The position numbers were made by a program, and so were the translations under genes. A stretch of 64,000 nt of DNA from Acidobacteriota bacterium. GTDB taxonomy: Bacteria > Acidobacteriota > Vicinamibacteria > Vicinamibacterales > UBA8438. Location: the NCBI GenBank assembly GCA_026708265.1, contig JAPOVI010000370.1:1-64000 (forward strand). Direction: 5' to 3'. Positions 25,159 through 34,280 of the stretch are shown piece by piece (the first letter of the stretch is position 1; each line of letters starts with the position of its first letter). The notes beneath the pieces are model-generated. The model did no database searches and was not told where the DNA came from. It was given only the letters and a program-made list of their open reading frames with translations.

Positions 25159-25536
25159 GTGGGCCGGTCGGTAAACCCGGCGGGCGGGCGCGGCGCCCGG
25201 TTCGGGCTGCGCCTCGGGATCGCGGCCGGCACCGCGGCGGCGATGGCCGGCGGGCTGCTGCTGGCCGCCGCTATCGGCGGCGGGGGCGGCGCGGGTCTGG
25301 ACGCCGCCGCGCGCTGGCTCGCCGACGGCGGACGCTGGTGGCTGCTCGCCGGCCGCGTGTCGCTGGCCGGTCTCGTCTGGTGGCGGTGGGCGTGGCTGGT
25401 GCGCCGGTGCGGCGCCCGCGACGAGCGGGCGCGGACGCTCGCCGCGCGTCGGCACGCCTACCTCGCGGCGTACCTGGTCGTGGAGGCTATGGGCCCGGGC
25501 GGCGGCATGGCGTTGCTCGTGGGTCTCGCGGGCTGA
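25159..25536 (+). CDS. Small membrane protein of the transfer operon
   Basis: 125 residues, no named family recognised with confidence. Two to three hydrophobic segments (GIAAGTAAAMAGGLLLAAAI, WWLLAGRVSLAGLVWWRWAW, AYLVVEAMGPGGGMALLVGL). It sits in the conserved slot between the TIGR03755 gene and traG with 9- and 4-bp spacers, so it is surely part of the operon. Start GTG at 25159. Confidence 0.65.
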   Translation: MGRSVNPAGGRGARFGLRLGIAAGTAAAMAGGLLLAAAIGGGGGAGLDAAARWLADGGRWWLLAGRVSLAGLVWWRWAWLVRRCGARDERARTLAARRHAYLAAYLVVEAMGPGGGMALLVGLAG

Positions 25537-25540
25537 TCGG

Positions 25541-27304
25541 ATGGGCGTCGGCAGCTACTTCGAGTTCGTGGTCCTGGCGTTCGGCTGGATCGTCTACGAC
25601 GGCGTCTGGGCCGTGCTGAACGACACCGGCATCGTCTACCTCCCGTTCCTCGGCATCGTCGTGAAGAACGTCCTCGAGTCGAAGAAGGCGGGCGACGACG
25701 AGGGCTCGGCGGCGGTGCAGAGCCTGAAGAAGATCGAGGTGGACACGGTGGTCGCGGTGGCGGTGGTGTTCCTCGCCGCGGTGCCGTCGTTCCCGCTCGA
25801 CATGGCGCAGATGCGCTACGTGCGCCCGGGCCTCGAGTGCGGCGCCGGGGGCGGCGGCATCGTCACCGCCGGGGACGCCGCGGCGCCCTATGGGCCGATC
25901 CGCGCGCAGCTCTCCGGGACGACGGCGGAGATCCCGCTCTGGTGGGCGGCGATGCACCAGCTCGGCAAGGCGGTGGCCGCCGGCGCCATGGCCGCCATCC
26001 CCTGCTCGTCGGACGTGCGCGGCCTGCACATGCGCGTCGGGCGGGCCGCCATCGACGACCCGGAGGCGCTCGAGAGCATGCGGCGCTTCGCCGGCGAGTG
26101 CCACCGCCGCGCGGTGGCGCTGTGGGCCGAGGGGCACGGGCTCGCCGGGAGCGCGGACTGCGCCGCCGTGGGCGAGCTGCCGACGCCGGGCGGCTGCGTG
26201 CCCCGGCTGCCCGGCGGCGCCTCGACCGTGCGCCCGGAGGTCTCCCGCGCCGACGAGATCAAGGCGTCGTTCGATTACGCGGGCTCGGCGTGGCTCGCGC
26301 AGACGATCTACCCCGCGCTGCAGTCGACGGTGGACCTGTCCGGCCTCGGCTGGGCGCGCACGCTGCCGCGCGACGCGCTGCGCCCGAGCGGCGCCTACCC
26401 CGTGTGCGCCGACTGGTGGGGGTCGCTGCGCCCGCGGCTGCTCGGGGGCCTGGACGCGGACATGGTGGACGACGCCACCGACCCGACCCCGGGCCCGGAC
26501 GGCCGTGCGCTCGGCTGGTACGCCCGGGCGGAGAACATGTGGCCGCACGGGACGGCCGAGGACGCGGCGCTGGCGGCGGTGCTGGACGGCCGGTTCCGGG
26601 GCGTCGCCGACTCGGGCGACGGGTTCGGACGGACGGTGAGCTACAACGCGGCCCTGCGCGAGCGCGGGCGCGCGCACGACATCCGCGTGCAGCGCGAGAT
26701 CGACGACGGGAACTTCGGCACCGCCGCGAAGAAGCTCCTGCAGGGCGGCGGCACGCTGGTCGGCGGCGCGGTGGCCGACGCGGTCGCCGTGGCGGGCGCG
26801 GGGATCAAGTCGCTGGCCTGGGCGGCCGAGGGCGTGGCGATCCGCGAGACGGTGACGATGCTGCAGGGCCTCGCCCAGCTCATCTTCGTAGTCGGGCTGC
26901 CGTTCATGCTGGTGTTCTCCGGCTACAGCGCCGCCAAGCTCGTGCTGTTCACGGTGGTGCACTTCGGCCTCAACTTCCTCTCCGCGCTTTGGGGCGTCGC
27001 GTTCTGGCTCGACAACAACCTCGCCGGCATGCTCGACATGCGCCACCAGGGGCCGATCCAGTCCGTGATGATCCACAACGTGACCAAGACCGTGTTCGTG
27101 GTCATGCCTTCGGTCTGGGTGGCGATGATGGGTTGGGCGGGATGGCACGCGCAGGGGCTGGTCGTGGCCGGCATGAGCCAGCTCGCGGCGGCGTCGCGTA
27201 GCGCCGCCGACACTGGGGTCGGCGTGGCCGTCTCCGCACCCCGCGCGGTGCCGGGCCCGGTGGGCAAGGCGGCAGCGGTCGTGGGCCGCGGCCGGGGCGG
27301 CTAG
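25541..27304 (+). CDS. traG: TraG-like mating-pair stabilisation protein
   Basis: 587 residues of the TraG N-terminal-domain family, which forms inner-membrane spans, stabilises mating pairs and takes part in entry exclusion. Membrane segments: FVVLAFGWIVYDGVWAVL, VDTVVAVAVVFLAAVPSFPL, LIFVVGLPFMLVFSGYSAA and MPSVWVAMMGWAGWHAQG. Family motif SKKAGDDEGSAAVQSLKKIE lies near the start. The C-terminus is Pro/Ala/Gly-rich. It is shorter than F-plasmid TraG, as is usual in ICEs, and closes the operon. Confidence 0.85.
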   Translation: MGVGSYFEFVVLAFGWIVYDGVWAVLNDTGIVYLPFLGIVVKNVLESKKAGDDEGSAAVQSLKKIEVDTVVAVAVVFLAAVPSFPLDMAQMRYVRPGLECGAGGGGIVTAGDAAAPYGPIRAQLSGTTAEIPLWWAAMHQLGKAVAAGAMAAIPCSSDVRGLHMRVGRAAIDDPEALESMRRFAGECHRRAVALWAEGHGLAGSADCAAVGELPTPGGCVPRLPGGASTVRPEVSRADEIKASFDYAGSAWLAQTIYPALQSTVDLSGLGWARTLPRDALRPSGAYPVCADWWGSLRPRLLGGLDADMVDDATDPTPGPDGRALGWYARAENMWPHGTAEDAALAAVLDGRFRGVADSGDGFGRTVSYNAALRERGRAHDIRVQREIDDGNFGTAAKKLLQGGGTLVGGAVADAVAVAGAGIKSLAWAAEGVAIRETVTMLQGLAQLIFVVGLPFMLVFSGYSAAKLVLFTVVHFGLNFLSALWGVAFWLDNNLAGMLDMRHQGPIQSVMIHNVTKTVFVVMPSVWVAMMGWAGWHAQGLVVAGMSQLAAASRSAADTGVGVAVSAPRAVPGPVGKAAAVVGRGRGG

Positions 27305-27580
27305 CCGTCGACTGGCCCGCGGGCCGCGGGCGGTGTGCGCGACGCGCGCAAGACGGGATCCTGCAGATCGGCAACGCGCTGTCCTACGCGGCGGACGAGT
27401 CGGCGGATCGGCGGGATGAAGAGACGGCGAGGTCGTACGTGACGCTCCGGTATCCGCGGGAGGATCCGAGGGTGCAGGAGATACCGGCGACGCCCGGTAC
27501 CGGGGCGGGCGCGACGATCAGGGTCAGGCCAGTGGCCGCCGAGTCGGTGCACGTCTGTCCAGACTATTGGATGTTTCAGC

Positions 27581-28132
27581 ATGTCGAGGACCTTGTCGCG
27601 GGACTTGCTGGAGCGGTTCGGGGGCAACTGCTGCATCGAGGTCGGGAGCGACCCGGCGTTCTGGCGGTCGTTCCTGCTGGAGGTGGCGAAGGAGCTTGCG
27701 GGCAGGAAGTTCGTGGCCAGGGTCCCGGACGGGCGCGGCGAGGCCGTCGCGCTGCCGCCGAAGGTCGCCATGATGCGGGACGTTACGTACAGGGGCGCGC
27801 CATCGCGGCTCGACCCGGGTTCGAGCGACTGGGGGCAATGGATGGAGCACGCGCGCGGCGACGCGCTCGACCAGATGTTCAAGAAGCACGACGCGTACGC
27901 ACACCAGGACGAGTTCAAGTTCGTCTGGACGCCCTTCGACGACGACGACGTCAGGGAATGGCATCACCACTGGCGGTTCACGGCGGAGGACATCGACACC
28001 GGCAGTCGTCACGAGCTGATCGAGGCTCTCGAAGACGACGCCGATGCCCCCTGGATCTGGGACGTGGTCCTGCCGAAGGTCAAGGTCCGGGTGTCGCCGC
28101 CGCCGGACGCGATCAAGCCGACGCTGCGGTAG
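27581..28132 (+). CDS. Hypothetical protein
   Basis: 183 residues, acidic with balanced composition (DQMFKKHDAYAHQDEFKFVW, REWHHHWRFTAEDIDT, DDADAPWIWDVVLPKVKV). No family recognised and no membrane segment. It lies 276 bp past traG; the interval 27305-27580 shows nothing clear. Probably a separate transcription unit. Confidence 0.55.
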   Translation: MSRTLSRDLLERFGGNCCIEVGSDPAFWRSFLLEVAKELAGRKFVARVPDGRGEAVALPPKVAMMRDVTYRGAPSRLDPGSSDWGQWMEHARGDALDQMFKKHDAYAHQDEFKFVWTPFDDDDVREWHHHWRFTAEDIDTGSRHELIEALEDDADAPWIWDVVLPKVKVRVSPPPDAIKPTLR

Positions 28133-28342
28133 TCCCCGGTCCGGGCGGTCCGGTCGGGAGGCGGCGAACGGGCGTCGGTCGGGAGGGGAGGCGCGCCGCG
28201 CGCCGGGCCGGGGAAGGGGAAGCCACCTGTCCGCTTGTCGCGCGACGGCCCCGGCGGGGGCGCTTGTGTCTCGATGTCCGACTCGGCTGGCCCCGGTCCC
28301 GAAGGACGGGGTCGGCCGGTGGCAAGAGCGAAGGACCGCGTC

Positions 28343-28594
28343 CTAGGACTTGGCCTTGCTCGTGCGGCGACGCGCGGGTGTCTTCGCTGCGGGCTGGGTG
28401 TTGCGTTCCCGTGGGGGAAACAGCACCAGCTCGCCGTGGACGCTGAGCCCCTGGCGAATGAGGACGGTCATACCGCCGCCATTCTTGTGGGGGAATGCAG
28501 CGCCGACGTTCGTGAAGAACTTGCGCGGCGTGCCGTCGTCGTTGGTCAGCGTTTCGCTTTCCTCGATGACTACGGCATCGTAGCGCTCGGGCAT
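28343..28594 (-). CDS. Paralogue of the SSB-tipped protein, without the tip
   Basis: 83 residues. The core KFFTNVGAAFPHKNGGGMTV and LSVHGELVLFPP match the protein at 4706-4984, so the two are paralogues. Here the C-terminus is basic (PARRRTSKAKS) instead of the acidic DDDIPF tip, which would suit nucleic-acid binding rather than partner recruitment. The start at 28594 is preceded by AGAGGAGC; the longer frame adds 27 residues. No leader element of the recurring type lies upstream. Confidence 0.65.
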   Translation of the reverse strand: MPERYDAVVIEESETLTNDDGTPRKFFTNVGAAFPHKNGGGMTVLIRQGLSVHGELVLFPPRERNTQPAAKTPARRRTSKAKS

Positions 28595-28878
28595 AGAGCA
28601 TGCTCCTCTGGTTGAAACTAGCCGTCCGGGGACCCGGGCGGCAACGGTTGCACCCGACGTTCGTCGGGACTGCAAGCGAGGGTGTTTTACCGTCGAAAAC
28701 GCCGTGCTGTCAATGGTTTCCGGTCGATGCGGCTATGGGGAATCCGCAGGTGCGGGACGGCTCGCACGGCCTCGCGCCGGGCTGCGCGGGAAGGCACCCC
28801 GCGCCGCCGGGAGCGGATTCGCGACGAAAAACGGGGCGACGCGCGTTCGGGAGAGCGGGCGCCCTCCGGCGGCGCGGA

Positions 28879-29118
28879 TCAGGCGACGGCGCGCGCCTGT
28901 TCCCGCGCGAGGTCGTGGCTCGCCTAGTGCTCTGCGTCGGACCTGCCCGGGCCTTCGAGGCGCAGCGCGGTGGCGGCGGTGATGCCGGCGTGGCCGTGGA
29001 GGATGCGCGAGAGGAAGGCCCGGGTGACGCCCATGCGCTCGGCCGCGTGGGTCACCGTCCAGCCTGCCGGTTCGATGGCGCGCGTGATTAGCCGACCGGG
29101 GTGGACGGGATACTTCAC
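28879..29118 (-). pseudogene. higA: HigA-family antitoxin, interrupted by an amber codon
   Basis: XRE-type antitoxin of HigBA modules: VHPGRLITRAIEPAGWTVTH, AAERMGVTRAFLSRILHGHA and GITAATALRLE match HigA. At 28924-28926 a TAG stands where the family has Trp (SDAEHW); in the same frame the typical tail (ASHDLAREQARAVA) continues to TGA at 28879. So a nearly full-length gene carries a nonsense change, leaving a product about 15 residues short. No higB toxin gene is visible. The GTG start at 29118 lacks a good ribosome site. Confidence 0.6.
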
Positions 29119-29354
29119 GGGCGTGTTTGGGGGGAGCGCATGCGGCGCACGGCGGCGTCGAGTTCGGGGAGGTTCTGCGGCGACCCCGGCGTGTCCTGCG
29201 ACATGGGCCGGTGGCCTCTGGTTTGGCGTGCTGGCGTCGCGAGTCTCCGTTTCCGGCAGGCCAAGGATGCCTCCCCGGCCCCGCGACCACCTCGGTCGCC
29301 TCGACAGCGTCGGCTTCGTAAGCGGCCATTCTGGGCCGTTTGCAGCAAGCCCCT

Positions 29355-30962
29355 TCAGCGAGTCGGCGAATCGCGAGCGCGGTCCAGGTCGGACCTGAGC
29401 GGGTCGTCGGCGAACAGCGTCTTCCACACCCGCGGGGTGAGTTCGATTACGCGCGCCGCAGGATGCTCGCCGACGCGCTGCAGGACGTCCACCAGGTACG
29501 TGTACGGGTCCACGCCGTGCAGCTCACAGGTCGCGAGCAGGCTCTGGATCACGCCTATGCGCTCCGCGCCCAGCTCCGACCAGGCGAATAACCAGTTGCG
29601 ACGCCCCGTCGGAATACGCCTAAGGCCGCGCTCCAGATGATTGGTATCTATCGGCACGCGCGGGTCGGAGAGGAACACCGACAGCCCGTCCTGGCGGTGC
29701 AATGTGTAGTTCAGCGCCTTCGCCAGCGGGCTCTTCGGCAGCAGGTCGGCGCGCTCGGTCTGTCTGCGGCACCAGGCGAAGAACTCCTTCGCGATCGGCG
29801 CGCTCTGCGACTCGCGGATCGCCCGTTTCGCCGCCCCTTCCACCCGCGCCCGGCGGATCTCCCGCTCGATGCTGTAAAGGCCGCCGATCAGCGCCAGCGC
29901 CGATGCGGCCGCGTCCGGGTCGCTCTCCTTCGCCTGTTCATAGAGCCGTCGAGTATGGCTCCAGCACTGAGCGTTCACCGCCCCGCGGCGCCTCGCATAC
30001 GACGCGTACGCCTCGTAGCCGTCGCTCAGGAGCTTGCCGTCGAAGCCGCGCAGGAACGCATCCACATGCCGGTGCTCGCGCGTCGGCGCGTAGTGGAAGA
30101 CGATCTCGTCGTCCTCGCCGTACACCGGCCAGAAGTACGCCTGGCGCATCTTCCCCGGCGCCACCCGGCCCGCCTTCACCGGCGTCTCGTCCATCGCCAG
30201 CACACCGCCCTCGAGCACATGCGCGCTCTGCGCATCCACGATCGGCTTCACCAGGTCGATGGCCTGTCCGGCCCAGTTGGTCAGGCTCGAACGGCTCACC
30301 ACGATACCGGTATCGCCCATGCGCCGGTGCTGGCGATGCAGCGGCAGGTGGTAGGTGAACTTGTCCACCAGCATGCCGGCGAGCAGGCTCACGTCGGCCA
30401 AGGTGCGCTCCAGAACGTTCGACGGCATGCGCGCCGTCAGCAGCTCGCCGGTGTCACGGCGCTTGACCACCGGACGCACGTACTTCAGCACCTCGTAGCT
30501 TGCCGGCCGCTGCGCCAGCCGGTGCGTGACCTTCTCGCCGATGCGCTCGCGCTCGGTCTCCGGAATCGCCTCCACCGCCGGGTCGACCACCTCGATGGTG
30601 GTCACCGGCACCGACTCGTCGAAGCGCAGACCCGTCTCCGTGGCGGCGTTCCCGCGCGGCTTGTTCTTCCGGCGCCGGTAGCTGATCTCCTCGACGGGAA
30701 CCGGCGCTGTTGCGGGTTCGACGCCGAGCGCCTCGAACAGGCTCGCCTGTTGCACGGGATCGAAGGGAATCTGCTTCTCGGAGCGGCGCCCGAACAGTTG
30801 CCGCCTGAACCAGTCCAGCTGCTGCTTCAGCCCCTCGTAGTCGGCCTTGAGCGCCTCGTGCGCGGTGGTCAGCGCGTCGTGGGCGGTGGTCAGTGAACCG
30901 AGCCGCTCAGCGAGATCCGCATTCTCCGTTCGCAGGGCCGCCAGGGGCGCGGGGTTCGGCAA
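29355..30962 (-). CDS. tnpC: IS66 transposase TnpC
   Basis: 535 residues. N-terminal coiled coil (ENADLAERLGSLTTAHDAL), LDWFRRQLFGRRSEK, zinc-binding-like region, then the IS66 DDE catalytic domain with GGVLAMDETPVK (first Asp), LLSDGYEAYASY (second Asp) and TNHLERGLRRIPTGRRNWLF (Glu), and the C-terminal LHGVDPYTYLVDVLQRV. Full length for the family. Confidence 0.95.
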   Translation of the reverse strand: MPNPAPLAALRTENADLAERLGSLTTAHDALTTAHEALKADYEGLKQQLDWFRRQLFGRRSEKQIPFDPVQQASLFEALGVEPATAPVPVEEISYRRRKNKPRGNAATETGLRFDESVPVTTIEVVDPAVEAIPETERERIGEKVTHRLAQRPASYEVLKYVRPVVKRRDTGELLTARMPSNVLERTLADVSLLAGMLVDKFTYHLPLHRQHRRMGDTGIVVSRSSLTNWAGQAIDLVKPIVDAQSAHVLEGGVLAMDETPVKAGRVAPGKMRQAYFWPVYGEDDEIVFHYAPTREHRHVDAFLRGFDGKLLSDGYEAYASYARRRGAVNAQCWSHTRRLYEQAKESDPDAAASALALIGGLYSIEREIRRARVEGAAKRAIRESQSAPIAKEFFAWCRRQTERADLLPKSPLAKALNYTLHRQDGLSVFLSDPRVPIDTNHLERGLRRIPTGRRNWLFAWSELGAERIGVIQSLLATCELHGVDPYTYLVDVLQRVGEHPAARVIELTPRVWKTLFADDPLRSDLDRARDSPTR

Positions 30963-31093
30963 GAATCAGCTTCCATGCTGGCAATACATACAGTATACCC
31001 GGAAGCCACCTCCGGCGCACCGTCCGGTGCCCCTGGAAACGTCATTGCCCGGCCAGCGTCAATCAGGATGAGAAGCGTGACAGCGCCCCGGCG

Positions 31094-31459
31094 TCAGTCC
31101 GCCGCAGCCCCACCCGCGCGCTTGCGGTAACGCTTGCGCCGGCGCCGGACATTGACCTCGACGCCCTCCAGCAGCGCCAGCAGCCCGGTGCGGGTCAGCG
31201 GCTTCTTGCCGTCCCCGGTCAACGCCTCAAAGCGGCCCAGTTCCAGACGCTTGCTCCAGATCCAGTAGCCGTCGCGGTCGAACGACAGGATCTTCATCAT
31301 CGTGCGCCTGCGGTTGACGAAGACGTACCAGTCGCCGTTGGTCGGGTCCGACCGCAGATGGTTGTGCACCAGCGCGGACAGCCCGTCGAACGAGCGCGTC
31401 AGGCTGGTCGGACGCAGGCAGAACCAGATGCGGTTCTCCGGACCGAGCGTGGTCAGCAT
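31094..31459 (-). CDS. tnpB: IS66 accessory protein TnpB
   Basis: 121 residues of the IS66 Orf2 family: IWFCLRPTSLTRSFDGLSAL, DPTNGDWYVFVNRRRTMMKI, WIWSKRLELGRFE. Required for IS66 transposition together with TnpA, mechanism unclear. ATG at 31459 overlaps the end of tnpA by 7 bp. Confidence 0.9.
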   Translation of the reverse strand: MLTTLGPENRIWFCLRPTSLTRSFDGLSALVHNHLRSDPTNGDWYVFVNRRRTMMKILSFDRDGYWIWSKRLELGRFEALTGDGKKPLTRTGLLALLEGVEVNVRRRRKRYRKRAGGAAAD

Positions 31460-31944
31460 CGCCAGCCGCCCTGCACGCGCATCACGATCCGCCCGGTGGT
31501 CACCAGGCCGATCTCCAGTTCCCACTCGCCCTCGCCAGGCTGGCGCTCGCGCAACTCGGGCAACTGCGGCCAGCCGCGGCCTTGCTCCAGTCCGTAGCGG
31601 CTCCGCGGATCGGTGACCATCGCACCGGTCTGGGTTACCTCCGCGAACAGGCCCGAGCCGCGGGGCGGGGGCGCCTCGTCGCCGTCGTCCTCGACTTCGA
31701 CGAACCACTCCTCAGGCGAGGTCGGCGTGCTGCCGTCGTCGCCCGCCGCCAGCCGCCGCTCCCACAGGATGAGCGTGCTGCGCGCGATCGCGTTCTGCTC
31801 GCAGAACTTCGTCTTCGACTGGCCGCTGGCGCGGAACCGCGCCAGGATCTCGCGCCACTCCGTCGGCGTGCGATGCACGCGCTGGACAACGCCCGGGATC
31901 CGCTTCCACTCCCGAAACCCAGGCTTCCTGGGCGGTGAGCGCAT
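31453..31944 (-). CDS. tnpA: IS66 accessory protein TnpA
   Basis: 163 residues. N-terminal helix-turn-helix WREILARFRASGQSKTKFCE then NAIARSTLILWERRL, the DNA-binding part of IS66 TnpA. An acidic linker and a basic C-terminal domain ending in IVMRVQGGWRC follow. The longer linker is within the range of the family. Confidence 0.85.
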   Translation of the reverse strand: MRSPPRKPGFREWKRIPGVVQRVHRTPTEWREILARFRASGQSKTKFCEQNAIARSTLILWERRLAAGDDGSTPTSPEEWFVEVEDDGDEAPPPRGSGLFAEVTQTGAMVTDPRSRYGLEQGRGWPQLPELRERQPGEGEWELEIGLVTTGRIVMRVQGGWRC

Positions 31945-32036
31945 AAGTTGAACTCCGCAAACTTCAGCGGCCCATAGCGGAACTCATCCGCACGCGGAGT
32001 GGAACAACGGCCTGGAATGGCCGCTTACTCGGCTTC

Positions 32037-32460
32037 GGTCAAGGACTCATCGGCAGCATCAAGATGGCCGGGAGAATACACTTGGCACCAAGCCGGAACC
32101 AGCGCCGCGTGCTTAGCGCCCTGCGCCGCTGCTGCGCTTCAGCGCCGTTTTTGCGCGCTGTCACTACCGGACTCCGTCATGCCTCCTCGTCGCTACGCTG
32201 GCCGACCAGACGGTAGTGACGGGCGTCGCTACAGCGGGGTTGCGCCCCTCGTTTCAATGCAGGCCGACTAGGATACTCGAGCTTCCCGATCCGCCTTCGT
32301 GGGAACTTGGCCCCGTTTTTCGGCGTATCGACACTTGCCCCCCAGCCCCCCAGAGCCACCTAAGGCAGCCCTCATCGTCATGGATCTGTGCACTCCGGTC
32401 TTCGTTGTCGGACGGTCGCGCTTTTGATAGTGTCCCTCGATACGTTGGAATGAGACTACC
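32037..32460. other. Intergenic region with a second CTGTCACTA inverted repeat
   Basis: No convincing gene between the IS66 element and the LRR gene. Arms GTCACTACCG (32160-32169) and CGGTAGTGAC (32211-32220) are perfectly complementary, 41 bp apart. The GTCACTA core is shared with the repeat at 7671-7719, so both may belong to one repeat family. Confidence 0.5.
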
Positions 32461-33759
32461 GTGACAAAGAAGCTCAATCTCCTCTTCGCGCTCGCGCTGG
32501 CCGTCCCCGCTTGGGCGGGAGATCGCGCAACCCTAGAGATCTTCTACGCCACTTTGGGGGGATCCACATGGGAACGGTCGGACAACTGGCTGACCGCGAG
32601 CCCTCTTTCCGACTGGCACGGTGTAGTCGCGGTCGACGGCCGTGTCGTGGAAATCGTCCTACCCGACAACGGCCTAAACGGCTACTTGCCACATGACCTG
32701 AGTGGGCTCGTCAAGCTTGCCAAACTGGATCTTCGCTGGAACGAAATCTCTGGCGGGATTCCGCAAGAATTCGAGGCCATGTCCGCCCTGCAAGTCCTCC
32801 TGCTGACCGGCAATCGACTGACCGGGCAATTGCCCTCGGCAATCGGGGGCTTGTCCGCCCTACAGGGAGTGGAATTGTCCTACAGCGCCCTCACCGGGGC
32901 CATCCCCGCCCAGCTCGGCAATCTCTCGGCGTTGGAAGCGTTGGGCCTGCATAGCAATCAGTTGATCGGAGCGATCCCGCCAGAACTGAGCCGTGCCTCC
33001 AACCTCAAGCGCCTTGTGCTCAACGACAATCGGCTGGTTGGTGCGCTACCCAGCGAGTTTGCCCGAATGCGCAGACTGAATCACATCAACATCGACGGTA
33101 ACCCCATGAGCGCCAACGAGTTGGGCGGTCGCTTGTCCAACAAGCGTATCGACCACCAGATTGACGGGGCGATCACCGGTGCTCACATCTTGGACCAGAC
33201 GACGCACATTGTTGGGGACCCCGAGGCTGAGCAATTCATGAGGGCAGTGCTACGTTCGCTAGAACTCTACAACGGTCGAGTGTACTTCAACGCCACATCT
33301 CTCCCGCCCGGTGTGAGCGCGACCACCGTCGGAGCCCTACTAGTGCATGGCGTCAATCAGGAGCTCATGAATCGCGAGGAATGGGTGGACTCGTTGCTCG
33401 ACTTTGAGCGAGCCTTGGAACTCTATGGCCGCGGGGGGTTGCAAGTACCGGATGGCCCAATCACTCAGACGGACCTTACGACGTCGACCGTGTCAGCCAC
33501 GTCCGCAGCAAGCAGTTACACGCCAAGAGGCGGATCGACCCTGCGTAGCGCGGAACGAGCCCGAATCAGTTGTAGAGAGACGAAGTCGGGATTCAACCTC
33601 AACCCCTCCTGGGAGCAGCGTGAACTCGTCGCAAGAACTCCTTGCACTACTGCCACCTTCCGTACCCGGCTTGCCATGTACATCAGCGGTTCAGTGTCCG
33701 GACCCTTCTTTCCGCACCTTGGGCTCTATTCCTCATCCGCGAGACGCGTCTCTTGCTAG
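32461..33759 (+). CDS. Secreted plant-type leucine-rich-repeat protein
   Basis: 432 residues. Signal peptide MTKKLNLLFALALAVPAWAG. An N-terminal cap as in plant-type LRR proteins (LEIFYATLGGSTWERSDNWL, SDWHGV) is followed by six 24-residue repeats of the LxxLxLxxNxLxGxIP type (about residues 60-205), e.g. LQVLLLTGNRLTGQLPSAIG. The remaining 200 residues are not repeated. Start GTG at 32461; an overlapping ATG at 32451 stops after four codons. GC is clearly lower than the ICE backbone, so it was acquired separately. Such proteins usually bind proteins outside the cell. Confidence 0.8.
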   Translation: MTKKLNLLFALALAVPAWAGDRATLEIFYATLGGSTWERSDNWLTASPLSDWHGVVAVDGRVVEIVLPDNGLNGYLPHDLSGLVKLAKLDLRWNEISGGIPQEFEAMSALQVLLLTGNRLTGQLPSAIGGLSALQGVELSYSALTGAIPAQLGNLSALEALGLHSNQLIGAIPPELSRASNLKRLVLNDNRLVGALPSEFARMRRLNHINIDGNPMSANELGGRLSNKRIDHQIDGAITGAHILDQTTHIVGDPEAEQFMRAVLRSLELYNGRVYFNATSLPPGVSATTVGALLVHGVNQELMNREEWVDSLLDFERALELYGRGGLQVPDGPITQTDLTTSTVSATSAASSYTPRGGSTLRSAERARISCRETKSGFNLNPSWEQRELVARTPCTTATFRTRLAMYISGSVSGPFFPHLGLYSSSARRVSC

Positions 33760-34280
33760 AGCCCTGCACGGACCGAAAGGTCGCACAATGGGTCGTGGAG
33801 GACTTGGCGCCATTCAAGACCTTTACCGTTGCGTCGCATGTCCCTCGACGGTTCGAGTGTTACGTTCGCCTCTCCCATCCAGACAACGATGGCTGGCTAC
33901 CGCGTTATGTGGCGGTTCCCCTCAAGGAAATCCTCGGGGCTCATACGCCCCGTGACTCGAACTGTTGGTTCGGCGTTTGGCGCGGATGGGGCCTGACCTA
34001 TCGCCCGGAGGTTCCAAAGACCATCTATCTCGACACCGGGTCTCGGGAATGGGATCTCTTCAAAGGCCCGCTCGCGGCCCTGGACCGTTCCTTTTTCCTG
34101 GGCATGGACATTAGAGCCAACTTGGTGTGGTCGGAAGACACGTCATGGTTTCTCGCGACCTGCATCGATCTCGACCGGACATTCGTCGGGTGCACCCGTA
34201 CAGTGCTCTCAGATATTCTCAATGATCGTCGGCTCGATGCAGTCGAGGTTCGTAGCGACGACAGCAGCATTGCCGAATGA
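33642..34280 (+). CDS. Hypothetical protein, widespread in actinobacteria-type families
   Basis: Up to 212 residues; unnamed family. Recognisable pattern: QWVVEDLAPF near the start, ECYVRLSHP, CWFGVWRGWG, YLDTGSREWDLFKGPL and FLATCIDLDRTFVGCTRTVLSDILNDRRLDAVEV, resembling hypothetical proteins common in Streptomyces. No known function. The start is uncertain: ATG at 33642 would overlap the LRR gene by 118 bp; GTG at 33795 fits the family better. Lower GC, like the LRR gene, with which it may have arrived. Confidence 0.6.
   Translation: MHYCHLPYPACHVHQRFSVRTLLSAPWALFLIRETRLLLEPCTDRKVAQWVVEDLAPFKTFTVASHVPRRFECYVRLSHPDNDGWLPRYVAVPLKEILGAHTPRDSNCWFGVWRGWGLTYRPEVPKTIYLDTGSREWDLFKGPLAALDRSFFLGMDIRANLVWSEDTSWFLATCIDLDRTFVGCTRTVLSDILNDRRLDAVEVRSDDSSIAE

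Larger units (their letters stand above)
29318..32028 (-). mobile_element. Complete IS66-family insertion sequence
   Basis: 2711 bp bounded by terminal inverted repeats that begin GTAAGCGGCCATTC on both ends (20 of 22 bases identical), flanked by the 8-bp target duplication TCGGCTTC at 29310-29317 and 32029-32036. It holds the three usual IS66 genes on the minus strand: tnpA, tnpB and tnpC. The intact genes and perfect duplication indicate a recent insertion. Confidence 0.97.
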
